Positions 7,328 through 15,465 of a DNA stretch of 35,688 bases are shown here, piece by piece. Made by a program: the position numbers and the translations under genes. Source of the DNA: Bacteroidia bacterium (GTDB taxonomy: Bacteria; Bacteroidota; Bacteroidia; Bacteroidales; VadinHA17); the NCBI GenBank assembly GCA_026391215.1, contig JAPLDX010000042.1:1-35688 (forward strand). Reading direction: 5' to 3'. Position 1 is the first letter of the stretch; the number at the start of each line of letters is the position of its first letter. The notes below the pieces were generated by a model. The model searched no databases. It saw only the letters and a list, made by a program, of their open reading frames with translations, and was not told the origin of the DNA.

Positions 7328-8270
7328 TCCTTGTGCCGTATACAACATTTATTGCTGCCGGAATAATACTGAATTCAGCAGGTGTATGTCCAAGCGATTC
7401 GCCGTCAGCTTCCAGATAAAGCAAAGATTCAGATTCAACACGAATGTTTTTTGCGCGGTATCCGTCAATTTTAGGATGACTGAGAATAGTACCATCGTAA
7501 AGAAGCTTCAGGCTTTTTATTATTTCAATCCTCCCCATTTCCCTTATCACAGTGACATCCAGCAGCCCGTCATCCGGAAGGGCGTCAGGTGTTTGCCTCA
7601 TTCCTCCTCCGCAGTACCGGCCGTTACCCACATTTACGGAAAAAACAGAGCTGGTACTTTTTCTCCCGTCGATAGTGATATCTGTCTTAATGTTCTTGAA
7701 TTTAATGAGGCTTGAAAGCAGATTATAGAAATATAGTGCCTGGTTGCTTCTGCCTTTGTCTTTTTGCCTGTTCGTCTTGGCTACAACAATTGCTTCGAAT
7801 CCAAGTCCTGCTATATTAATAAAATATCTCTTATGTTCTTCGAGGCCGGAATGATAAGTGACTAACCCTATATCGTGCAGCATAAGCTTATTATCCCTGA
7901 TCACTTTTACAGCTCCTTCATACATAAGGGGAATGCCGAACATCCGTCCCCAGTCGTTACCGGTCCCTACAGGTATCATACCAACTATAATATCTTTCGG
8001 AGAACAATAATCCTGGGTAAGAATGCCGTTAACCACCTCATTAAGAGTACCATCACCTCCAACAGAGATGATTTTCCTGAAGCCTGTGTTGATAGCTTTT
8101 CTTGCAGAGTCTATGGCATGGCCCTTCTTTTGAGTAAATTGCGAAAATACCTGGATATTTTCCTTTTCGAACAGACCGGAGATCCTGTCCCAGTCCCGCT
8201 TGCCCTTGCCGTTGCCGGCATTTGGATTTACAATGGCGTACCATTCTTTCAATACAGGATTTTCAGGCAT
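7317..8270 (-). CDS. Diacylglycerol/lipid kinase family protein
   Basis: This is a YegS/BmrU/DgkB-type soluble lipid kinase of 317 residues. The N-terminal catalytic domain begins IVNPNAGNGKG (residues 13-23). It carries the nucleotide-binding GGDGTLNEVVNG (71-82) and VGTGNDW (101-107) motifs. The C-terminal beta-sandwich includes NVGNGRYCGGGMRQTP and PDDGLLDVTV. The likely reaction is ATP-dependent phosphorylation of diacylglycerol or a related lipid; sphingoid substrates are also possible in this phylum. It is convergent with the cyclotransferase gene and divergent from parA. Confidence 0.92.
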   Translation of the reverse strand: MPENPVLKEWYAIVNPNAGNGKGKRDWDRISGLFEKENIQVFSQFTQKKGHAIDSARKAINTGFRKIISVGGDGTLNEVVNGILTQDYCSPKDIIVGMIPVGTGNDWGRMFGIPLMYEGAVKVIRDNKLMLHDIGLVTYHSGLEEHKRYFINIAGLGFEAIVVAKTNRQKDKGRSNQALYFYNLLSSLIKFKNIKTDITIDGRKSTSSVFSVNVGNGRYCGGGMRQTPDALPDDGLLDVTVIREMGRIEIIKSLKLLYDGTILSHPKIDGYRAKNIRVESESLLYLEADGESLGHTPAEFSIIPAAINVVYGTRIIQ

Positions 8271-8449
8271 ACGTTCAGGTTTTTAAGTTCTGCAAATATG
8301 TAAATAAAACCGATAAACCTATGTTAATAAGATGTTGAAAACCACAAAAAAATTGTTTACAATTACGTCTTTCACTTCCGGAGGCTGTGGAGCTTTAAAT
8401 AGTAAATTTGAAGCTCAAAACAAAATTAATAAATATTGAAAGGAACGAG
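8271..8449. other. Divergent intergenic region, lipid kinase / parA
   Basis: It holds the perfect inverted repeat AATGT-type element AATTGT-TT-ACAATT at 8351-8364 and the parA promoter candidate at 8403-8410. I found no canonical parS (TGTTNCACGTGNAACA-like) site here. Confidence 0.4.
8403..8410 (+). promoter_or_regulatory. Bacteroidota-type -7 element (TAAATTTG) before parA
   Basis: TAAATTTG fits TAnnTTTG, 40 nt before the parA ATG. No good -33 TTTG is present. Confidence 0.35.
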
Positions 8450-9232
8450 ATGGGAAGGATAATAGCGATAGCGAATCAGAAGGGCGGGGTGGGAAAGACG
8501 ACGACTGCAATAAACCTTGCTGCAAGTCTTGCTGTTCTTGAAAAAAAGGTGTTGATTGTTGATGCTGATCCACAGTCCAATGCTACCTCCGGAATAGGAA
8601 TTGATACTCGTCAGATACGAAGCACAATTTACGATTGCCTCATTGACGGGAAAGAGCCCGGGGAGACAATAATGGGATGTGAGGTGGAGAATCTTTCACT
8701 GATACCTTCAAATATAGACCTGGTAGGCGCTGAAATTGAGATGCTCGACAGACCAGGAAGAGAAAAGATCCTGAAGGATGTCCTCGAAAAGATAAAGAAC
8801 AATTACGATTATATCCTTATCGATTGCTCACCTTCACTTGGACTCCTTACTGTAAATGCCCTGACAGCTTCAAATTCAGTTATAATACCGGTCCAGTGCG
8901 AATATTTTGCACTTGAAGGTCTTGGTAAATTGCTGAACACCATTAAGATCATACAGAATAATCTGAACACTGAGCTTGAGATCGAAGGTTTTCTTCTCAC
9001 GATGTACGACTCCAGGCTCAGGTTATCAAACCAGGTGGCTGAAGAAGTAAACAAGCACTTCCAGCAGATGGTATTTAAAACAATTATCCAGAGGAATGTA
9101 AAGCTGTCGGAAGCACCAAGCTTTGGTCAGCCGGCAATATTATATGATGCTGATTCACGGGGAACGGTAAACTATCTTAATCTCGCCAAGGAGCTGATAG
9201 AAAAACAGGAAGCCAGAGCGAAAACAGCATAG
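8450..9232 (+). CDS. parA: Chromosome-partitioning ATPase ParA/Soj
   Basis: ParA is a Walker-type ATPase that binds DNA non-specifically and, with ParB, segregates replicated origins. The 260-residue protein has the deviant Walker A box KGGVGKTT (residues 11-18, signature Lys11). It also has the Walker A' region VLIVDADPQSN and the Walker B region YILIDCSPSLG. I chose ATG 8450 because GAAAGGA lies 6 nt upstream and MGRIIAIANQKGG is the usual start; a longer TTG-initiated frame from 8408 is unlikely. There is no N-terminal HTH, so it is the small chromosomal type. parB follows after 14 bases. Confidence 0.96.
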   Translation: MGRIIAIANQKGGVGKTTTAINLAASLAVLEKKVLIVDADPQSNATSGIGIDTRQIRSTIYDCLIDGKEPGETIMGCEVENLSLIPSNIDLVGAEIEMLDRPGREKILKDVLEKIKNNYDYILIDCSPSLGLLTVNALTASNSVIIPVQCEYFALEGLGKLLNTIKIIQNNLNTELEIEGFLLTMYDSRLRLSNQVAEEVNKHFQQMVFKTIIQRNVKLSEAPSFGQPAILYDADSRGTVNYLNLAKELIEKQEARAKTA

Positions 9233-9246
9233 ATAAAGCAAAGATC

Positions 9247-10128
9247 ATGACAAAGAAAAATGCATTGGGACGCGGCCTCGGCGCATTGATTGACGGTGTT
9301 GAAAAGGAGGTTCTTGAGAAAAAAGTTGAGGTTAATCAGGATATTTCAATTGATGCAATCGACAGCAACCCGTTTCAGCCAAGGACCAGTTTTGATGAAC
9401 AGGCTCTCGATGAACTTGCTGCATCAATTAAGAAGCTTGGAATTGTACAGCCGCTGACTGTAAGGGAAACAGGTACCGGCAGGTACCAGCTTATTGCAGG
9501 TGAGAGACGGCTCAGGGCAGCCAGAAAAGCCGGACTGACTCATGTGCCGGCCTATATAAGGACCGCCGATGACCAGGCAATGCTTGAACTGGCGCTTGTA
9601 GAGAATATCCAGCGCGAGGATCTCGATGCCGTTGAAGTAGCCATCAGTTTTCAAAGGCTTATAGAAGAGTGCAAGCTTACACAGGAAGAGCTGAGCGAAA
9701 GAGTAGGGAAACAGAGATCTACAGTTACCAATTATCTCAGGCTCCTTAAATTACCTGCCGAAATACAGCTGGGAATTAAAAATAAGCAGCTCATGATGGG
9801 TCATGCCCGGACCCTGATAAGCATTGAAGATCCTAAAAAGCAGATCAATATATATTATAAAATAGTTGACGGAGAACTATCAGTACGACAGGCTGAAGAG
9901 CTCGTACGACTGCTTCAGACAGAGAAGCTTAAAGATCCTGCAAAGCTTGAAAGAAAACAAAAGCTAAATAAGGATTTTTCGCGGCTCTCCGAGCATCTGA
10001 CGAATATCTTTGCTGCTAAAGTGAACTTCAGGATAAACGAACAGGGTAAGGGGAAAATCGTTATTCCATTTGAGAATCCTGAAGAGATGGAACGCATTTT
10101 AGGGGTGTTTGATCGTCTGAACTCCTGA
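9247..10128 (+). CDS. parB: Chromosome-partitioning protein ParB/Spo0J
   Basis: ParB is a CTP-dependent clamp that loads at parS sites and stimulates ParA. The 293-residue protein starts with the ParA-contacting segment KKNALGRGLGALI. Next comes the CTPase/ParB domain (about residues 32-125) with the nucleotide-binding GERRLR motif (85-90) and ENIQREDL. A helix-turn-helix follows (about 144-168, LTQEELSERVGKQRSTVTNYLRLLKL, seen as two pieces around QRSTV). The C-terminal part provides dimerisation. It is co-transcribed with parA. Confidence 0.96.
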   Translation: MTKKNALGRGLGALIDGVEKEVLEKKVEVNQDISIDAIDSNPFQPRTSFDEQALDELAASIKKLGIVQPLTVRETGTGRYQLIAGERRLRAARKAGLTHVPAYIRTADDQAMLELALVENIQREDLDAVEVAISFQRLIEECKLTQEELSERVGKQRSTVTNYLRLLKLPAEIQLGIKNKQLMMGHARTLISIEDPKKQINIYYKIVDGELSVRQAEELVRLLQTEKLKDPAKLERKQKLNKDFSRLSEHLTNIFAAKVNFRINEQGKGKIVIPFENPEEMERILGVFDRLNS

Positions 10129-10135
10129 AAATAAT

Positions 10136-10143
10136 TATCTTTG
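10136..10143 (+). promoter_or_regulatory. Bacteroidota -7 element (TATCTTTG) for the DUF5683-MltD-MBOAT operon
   Basis: TATCTTTG is the commonest form of the phylum's -7 box and lies 8 bases after the parB stop. Start of transcription would fall near 10150, leaving a leader of about 40 nt before the gene at 10191. A TTTG at 10108-10111 is a few bases too far upstream for an ideal -33. Confidence 0.5.
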
Positions 10144-10190
10144 TCGCGCCGTTATATCAAGGCCGGAATATATCCCGGTTTATACTTATT

Positions 10191-10808
10191 TTGAAGGCGT
10201 ATCATAAAATAACAATTATTCTTATTGTACTGTTGATTTGTTTCCAGCAAAACAACACTGCCCAGGACTCTTTATCTGTAAAAAAACAGGTAAAACGTGA
10301 ATTTAAGGCAGAACCCCAGAGAGCGACAATGCTTGCATTGACTTTCCCGGGACTCGGACAAGTGTATAACAGGAAATACTGGAAGGTACCTTTTGTATAT
10401 GCAGGCTTTGGAGGACTCGCGTATGCAATTACCTACAATTCTTCGAACTACACACAATTTATGAAAGCATACCAGGATTTTATAGACGACATACCTGAAA
10501 CAGATTCCTACAAGGAGCTCCTCTCTTTTGCCAATCCGGAAGATTATGATCGTGAACTTCATCCTAACATATATGCACAATACAAGGAGCAGATGCTTCG
10601 TGGGATTGATGGTTATAAGAAATACCGTGATCTTTCGTATATTGGCATTGCAGTGTGGTACCTTGTGACTGTGCTGGATGCAAATGTTGATGCCAGTCTA
10701 TTTAATTATGATATAAGCAATAATCTGGATCTTGAAGTCACACCGGTAAAGTTGCCGTTGTCAGGTGCAGGTGTTGGACTGAATGTTAGTATGATAGTGA
10801 CTTTTTAA
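10191..10808 (+). CDS. DUF5683 membrane protein
   Basis: This 205-residue protein has an N-terminal signal segment (ITIILIVLLICF) and then the family block with LALTFPGLGQVYNRKYWKVPFVYAG, recognisable in parts at residues 48-72. A second hydrophobic segment lies near 147-162, followed by DANVDASLFNYDIS. The motif recalls TM2-like or BB-repeat membrane proteins. The function is unknown. There is no ATG before residue 47, so the start is most likely TTG 10191, which preserves the signal peptide. It sits between parB and the transglycosylase, 7 bases from the latter, as is common for this family in Bacteroidota. Confidence 0.8.
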   Translation: MKAYHKITIILIVLLICFQQNNTAQDSLSVKKQVKREFKAEPQRATMLALTFPGLGQVYNRKYWKVPFVYAGFGGLAYAITYNSSNYTQFMKAYQDFIDDIPETDSYKELLSFANPEDYDRELHPNIYAQYKEQMLRGIDGYKKYRDLSYIGIAVWYLVTVLDANVDASLFNYDISNNLDLEVTPVKLPLSGAGVGLNVSMIVTF

Positions 10809-10815
10809 AAAATGA

Positions 10816-12366
10816 ATGATGAGAATTAAAGTTTTACCGTTAATCTTCTTTCTGCTTATTATTTGTAACAGGGCATTTCCGGCTTCCGATACAATAATTA
10901 TTAAATCGGGTATAAACGCTGAAAAGATATCTGCCGACCTCGACAGCCTGGTAAACACCTGGTATGTCAGGATGGCTCTGCTGAACAATCCGGAATCTTT
11001 TTCTGATGATACTGCCGGAGTTCAATACCCTGATTCAGTGTATGAAAACAGGCTGAGCAGAATAAATTCGATCATACAGCTCAAGTATAACAGCATAATC
11101 AGGAACCATATCCATGTCTATACCGTCAGGCAAAGAGATAAGTTCAGTGCTGTTCTTGGATTAAAGGATTATTATTTCCCGATGATCGAGGATATATTTG
11201 ATTCATACGGATTGCCGGCAGAGCTGAAATATATGGCAGTGATAGAATCAGCCCTGAATCCAAATGCGGTCTCCCGAGCTGGTGCAACGGGATTATGGCA
11301 GTTTATGTACAGTACGGGACGGTTTTACGGCCTCACTATTAATTCAGTGGTTGACGAGCGCAGGGATCCTATAAAATCGACTCATGCAGCAGCAAAATAT
11401 ATCAAGGACCTGTACAATATTTACGATGACTGGATACTTGTGATCGCAGCTTACAATTGCGGCCCGGGTAATGTTAATAAAGCAATCCGCAGATCAGGAA
11501 ACAAAAAAGACTACTGGGAGATATTCTACCGGCTTCCCAGGGAAACTAGAGGCTATATCCCTCAGTATGTCGCAGCAGCGTATGCAATTAATTACTATGC
11601 GGAGCATAATATAAGGCCTTTGCCATTGAATATTCCTGTTGCAACCGATACAATAATGATAAATAAGGATATTCATCTTGCACAGATATCGGAAGTGATG
11701 AAAATTCCTTATGGAGAGCTTCGTGCACTCAATCCTCAGTACAGGACAGGCCTTATCCCCGGCTCTTCAAAACCGCTATCACTGACATTGCCAATGAACC
11801 ATCTTGGCGATTTTATTGATCTGAATGATACCATCCGGAGTTATAGATCAGATTTTTATCTTAATAGTGCGACCAGAATTGCAGATCCTTCCAGATCAAC
11901 ATACCTGCCGGCAGATATCAAGGGAAAAACCAGGCTTTTCTATACCGTTCAGGAGGGTGATAACCTTGGATATATTTCAGAGTGGTACCATGTCGGATTA
12001 TCAGAATTGAGATACTGGAACAATATTTACAGGAATACAATTCGTATAGGGCAGAAGCTGGTGATATATGTCGACCCCTCCAGATCTGAATACTATTCGA
12101 AAATCAATTCAATGTCATTCACAGAGAAGCAGCAAATGAATGGGAAAACGGTCCCTGTCAATACATCAACCACTACTGCGAAATCAATATCCACACAGTC
12201 TGATGGTGAATATATTACCTATACGGTGCGATCAGGTGATACCATTTGGGATATTGTTAAACTCTTTGAAAATGTGACCACAACCGATGTACTTTCTCTG
12301 AATAATATCTCCAATCCTGATAAAATTCAGGTAGGACAGGTACTTAAAATTAAGAAGAAGAGCTGA
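10816..12366 (+). CDS. MltD-like membrane-bound lytic murein transglycosylase with two LysM domains
   Basis: The enzyme cleaves the MurNAc-GlcNAc bond of peptidoglycan in the periplasm to give anhydro ends. The 516-residue protein has a Sec signal peptide (residues 1-23, ending AFPAS) without a proper lipobox. The SLT domain covers about 125-250; the catalytic Glu is Glu144 in AVIESALNP, followed by GATGLWQFM and AAYNCGPGNV. Two LysM repeats lie at about 375-420 (YTVQEGDNLG) and 468-515 (YTVRSGDTIWDI). The start may be ATG 10816 or 10819. The upstream gene ends 7 bases before it, and the SGNH-MBOAT gene follows after 14 bases, linking wall cleavage with acyl transfer. Confidence 0.92.
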   Translation: MMRIKVLPLIFFLLIICNRAFPASDTIIIKSGINAEKISADLDSLVNTWYVRMALLNNPESFSDDTAGVQYPDSVYENRLSRINSIIQLKYNSIIRNHIHVYTVRQRDKFSAVLGLKDYYFPMIEDIFDSYGLPAELKYMAVIESALNPNAVSRAGATGLWQFMYSTGRFYGLTINSVVDERRDPIKSTHAAAKYIKDLYNIYDDWILVIAAYNCGPGNVNKAIRRSGNKKDYWEIFYRLPRETRGYIPQYVAAAYAINYYAEHNIRPLPLNIPVATDTIMINKDIHLAQISEVMKIPYGELRALNPQYRTGLIPGSSKPLSLTLPMNHLGDFIDLNDTIRSYRSDFYLNSATRIADPSRSTYLPADIKGKTRLFYTVQEGDNLGYISEWYHVGLSELRYWNNIYRNTIRIGQKLVIYVDPSRSEYYSKINSMSFTEKQQMNGKTVPVNTSTTTAKSISTQSDGEYITYTVRSGDTIWDIVKLFENVTTTDVLSLNNISNPDKIQVGQVLKIKKKS

Positions 12367-12380
12367 TACCTGAGTAAAAT

Positions 12381-15317
12381 ATGCGCCCTTTCAGGTCGTT
12401 CTTATTACTTTTTATCATCATGGCCTGTCTTACAGGCCTCTTTTATCTTTTCCCTGCCAGCAAACTATTTCCATCAGTTAGTGAGTTTATTCCGGAATCT
12501 TTGACCAAAGAGCTTTCCGGCACTGATGAATTGCATCATGATATTGGTTTTTCCCGGGAAGATGCAGATAGTACATCAAATATATTCGCAGACTCCATAT
12601 TGACAGAACCGCCTGATCCGCTGGCCCCATTCCTTGATTCATTAAGGGAAGGGAAAGGGCAGTTGCGGATAATGTATTATGGTGATTCACAGATAGAGGG
12701 CGACAGGGTGACTTTTTATCTCCGCCAGTTGCTGAGAGATGGCAGGGGAGGCACAGGGCCGGGATTATTCCTCCCGTCAATGCCGGTTATGTACACCAAA
12801 TCCATTTGGCTCAAATCATCCGCAAACTGGGAAAGATATAATTCCATTTCATACAGGGAGGGCGGGCTGACTCACAACCGGCTGGGACCCTTCATGACTA
12901 TCTGCAGATACTTGCCGGAAGGCGAAATTTCCACTGATCCGGTAAGAGCATCCATCAGGATACGCCCTTCTGCTTTTGCAGACAGCGCCGTTGCTGAATT
13001 TGAAATGCTCAGATTATTTTATTCCCATGCACAGGGGGAAATCAAAGTTGTTATTAAAACAGCTGGTAATCAAATATTTACCGGGTTACTGGTAAATGGA
13101 ACAGACGTGAATGAGATCAGTACCAGCCTTGGCGGGGCCAATGATATAGTAGTCGAATTTGAAGGGAGAAGCAGTCCTGATATTCTGGGCATCAGCATTG
13201 AAAGCAAAGCAGGGGTGATCATTGACAACATACCCAGGAGAGGGAGCGCCGGTCTGGAATTTACACTGATCGACAGGAAAAATCTTGAGGAGTCCTTCAG
13301 GATGCTTTCGCCCGATCTTATTGTTCTTCATTATGGTTTGAATATAGTAAAGAATGTAAGGAAAGATTATTCATATTACAGGCAGGGCCTGTACAGGCAG
13401 CTTACTCTGCTTAAGGAGGTTGCTCCGGGAACGCCGCTTTTAGTAATAGGTGTCACCGATATGGCATCTATTGAGGATGACAGCATAAAATCATATGGGA
13501 ATATCCCGGCCATAATTGAAGCACAGAAGAAGGCATCTTATGATGCTGGAGCTGCCTTCTGGGATCCTTATGAAGCAATGGGCGGCAGCTCTTCAATAAT
13601 CAAATGGGTTGAAAAGAAGCCGCCCCTTGCCCAGACAGATTATGTACACTTCACATATCCCGGCGCCGATACTCTTTCGATGATGCTCGCCCAGGCAGTG
13701 TTTATGGAGAGAACGGCAGCGCAACTAATTGATACACTAGTTGTTACAGAAGAATCCCGTGTTATAGAACCTGTTGAACCAGTGAAAGAAACTGGTTTTG
13801 CCCAAACAGTCATAAGACAGATTTTCAGTTATGATGAGAATAAACCATTTATTTTCACAGCTCCTGCATTCTGGCTTTTCTTTCTTTTTGTTTTGCTGGG
13901 ATACAGCCTGCTCCATAGGAAGCTTTCCCTGAGGCATTTCTATCTTCTGCTTGTAAGTCTTTTCTTTTACTATAAATCGGGAGGATTGTTTCTTTTTCTA
14001 CTCCTGTTTGTCACCATAATTGATTACACCTGCGGATTGCTGATATACAGGTCCGGCAAAAAGCCAATGAAACGGCTTTTTATATTGATAAGCATTTTAT
14101 CAAATCTCGGGATCCTTGCCTATTTTAAATATACAGGCTTCCTTGTCGATTCATTAAACCAGGTTCTGGGGACAAGCTTTCAGGTTCACGATTTCCTCGC
14201 ATCATTTTCAAACACCCACCTGGGTACTTCTTTTGATGTAACCAGCATTATCCTTCCTGTAGGAATATCCTTTTTTACTTTTCAGTCGCTCAGCTATACA
14301 ATTGATGTGTACAGGGGGAAGCTCGAACCTGTAAGGAGCATAATTGATTTTGGATTTTATGTTTCGTTTTTTCCCCAGCTTGTAGCAGGCCCTATTGTAA
14401 GGGCTTCTGAATTCATACCACAGCTGTACAAGGAATTCAGCCTTTCGAAAAGGGAATTCAGCCATGCATTATTCCTGATTTCAAAAGGACTTATCAAAAA
14501 AATAATTATTTCCGATTTCATTGCGGTAAATTTTATTGACCGTGTTTTTGACCTTCCTTCGCTTTATTCCGGTTTTGAGAACCTGATGGCAATATATGGT
14601 TATGGCCTTCAGATATATTGTGATTTTTCAGGTTACACCGACATTGCCATAGGATTGGCGCTGATACTTGGCTTCAGGCTTCCTGTCAACTTCAACTCGC
14701 CATATAAAGCAGCCGGTATAAGTGATTTCTGGAAACGGTGGCACATATCATTATCAAGATGGTTAAAAGATTACTTATATATTCCGTTGGGAGGTAACAG
14801 GAAAGGAAAATTCAGAACAGGGTTAAACCTTATGATAACCATGCTGCTTGGAGGATTATGGCATGGGGCTTCTCTGCGGTTTGTTATCTGGGGAGGTCTT
14901 CATGGCATAGGGTTGGTAATTAACAGGATATGGGACTCAATTTTTGGAAGCCGCATTAAACAGGGTCGTTTTGGGAGAGCTGTCGTGGTTTTCTTAACCT
15001 TTAATTTCGTAAGCTTTTGCTGGATATTTTTCAGGGCACCAGACATGAACAGTGTCATGCTTATGATCACTCAGATATTAGAGAATTTCTCCCCCGGATC
15101 ATACATGACTGTTATACCGGCATATACGAGTGTTTTTCTTCTGATTATTGTTGGCTACATAATACATTTTCTGCCGGAGAGAGTCAAGGAATCCTACAGA
15201 GGGCTTTTCATAAAGATGCCTCTGGCAGCCCAAATCGCTGTAATTTTGTTTGTTGCTGTATTATTGTTCCGGATGAGAACGACAGATATAATGCCGTTTA
15301 TATATTTCAGGTTTTAA
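12381..15317 (+). CDS. SGNH-domain / MBOAT O-acyltransferase fusion protein
   Basis: This 978-residue protein combines two activities normally encoded separately. An N-terminal helix (about 5-25) anchors a periplasmic SGNH/GDSL domain. That domain has block I GDSQIEGDR (nucleophile Ser103), a block III-like HYGLN (Asn321), and DYVHF with Asp420 and His423 completing the triad. From about residue 490 an AlgI-type MBOAT domain follows with some ten helices. It contains FWKRWHISLSRWLKDYLYIP and GGLWHGAS, whose His828 matches the invariant MBOAT histidine. The likely role is to move an acyl (acetyl) group across the membrane and pass it to, or remove it from, an extracytoplasmic glycan. The neighbouring transglycosylase makes peptidoglycan a reasonable target; an exopolysaccharide is the alternative. 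No frameshift is seen. Confidence 0.88.
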   Translation: MRPFRSFLLLFIIMACLTGLFYLFPASKLFPSVSEFIPESLTKELSGTDELHHDIGFSREDADSTSNIFADSILTEPPDPLAPFLDSLREGKGQLRIMYYGDSQIEGDRVTFYLRQLLRDGRGGTGPGLFLPSMPVMYTKSIWLKSSANWERYNSISYREGGLTHNRLGPFMTICRYLPEGEISTDPVRASIRIRPSAFADSAVAEFEMLRLFYSHAQGEIKVVIKTAGNQIFTGLLVNGTDVNEISTSLGGANDIVVEFEGRSSPDILGISIESKAGVIIDNIPRRGSAGLEFTLIDRKNLEESFRMLSPDLIVLHYGLNIVKNVRKDYSYYRQGLYRQLTLLKEVAPGTPLLVIGVTDMASIEDDSIKSYGNIPAIIEAQKKASYDAGAAFWDPYEAMGGSSSIIKWVEKKPPLAQTDYVHFTYPGADTLSMMLAQAVFMERTAAQLIDTLVVTEESRVIEPVEPVKETGFAQTVIRQIFSYDENKPFIFTAPAFWLFFLFVLLGYSLLHRKLSLRHFYLLLVSLFFYYKSGGLFLFLLLFVTIIDYTCGLLIYRSGKKPMKRLFILISILSNLGILAYFKYTGFLVDSLNQVLGTSFQVHDFLASFSNTHLGTSFDVTSIILPVGISFFTFQSLSYTIDVYRGKLEPVRSIIDFGFYVSFFPQLVAGPIVRASEFIPQLYKEFSLSKREFSHALFLISKGLIKKIIISDFIAVNFIDRVFDLPSLYSGFENLMAIYGYGLQIYCDFSGYTDIAIGLALILGFRLPVNFNSPYKAAGISDFWKRWHISLSRWLKDYLYIPLGGNRKGKFRTGLNLMITMLLGGLWHGASLRFVIWGGLHGIGLVINRIWDSIFGSRIKQGRFGRAVVVFLTFNFVSFCWIFFRAPDMNSVMLMITQILENFSPGSYMTVIPAYTSVFLLIIVGYIIHFLPERVKESYRGLFIKMPLAAQIAVILFVAVLLFRMRTTDIMPFIYFRF

Positions 15318-15465
15318 AAGCGGCGTCAGGCGACTGGCACGCGGCGACCGGCTTTAAGAATATAATCCGCGGAGCGGATTCATAAATGTTTGTAACAGAT
15401 TTAGCAAATAACATTAGAACACCGGAGGTGTTCCATAATTTCATATGATGGAACCGCTCCGCAGT
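15318..15465. repeat. Palindrome-rich convergent spacer between the MBOAT gene and hydF
   Basis: Two perfect hairpins are visible. AATCCGC-GGA-GCGGATT spans 15364-15380, and GAACACC-GGA-GGTGTTC spans 15417-15433. GCGGAGCGG (15369-15377) is exactly complementary to CCGCTCCGC (15454-15462), so a larger fold enclosing the second hairpin is possible. The region likely terminates transcription from both sides, although no long U-tract is present. Confidence 0.5.

Noticed and set aside
8271..8449. parS site near parAB
   Set aside because: I searched by eye for a CACGTG-centred palindrome and found none; AATTGT-TT-ACAATT does not fit the consensus.
10191..10330. Later ATG (residue 47) as the DUF5683 start
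   Set aside because: It would remove the signal peptide and the conserved PQRAT segment, so the TTG start is preferred.
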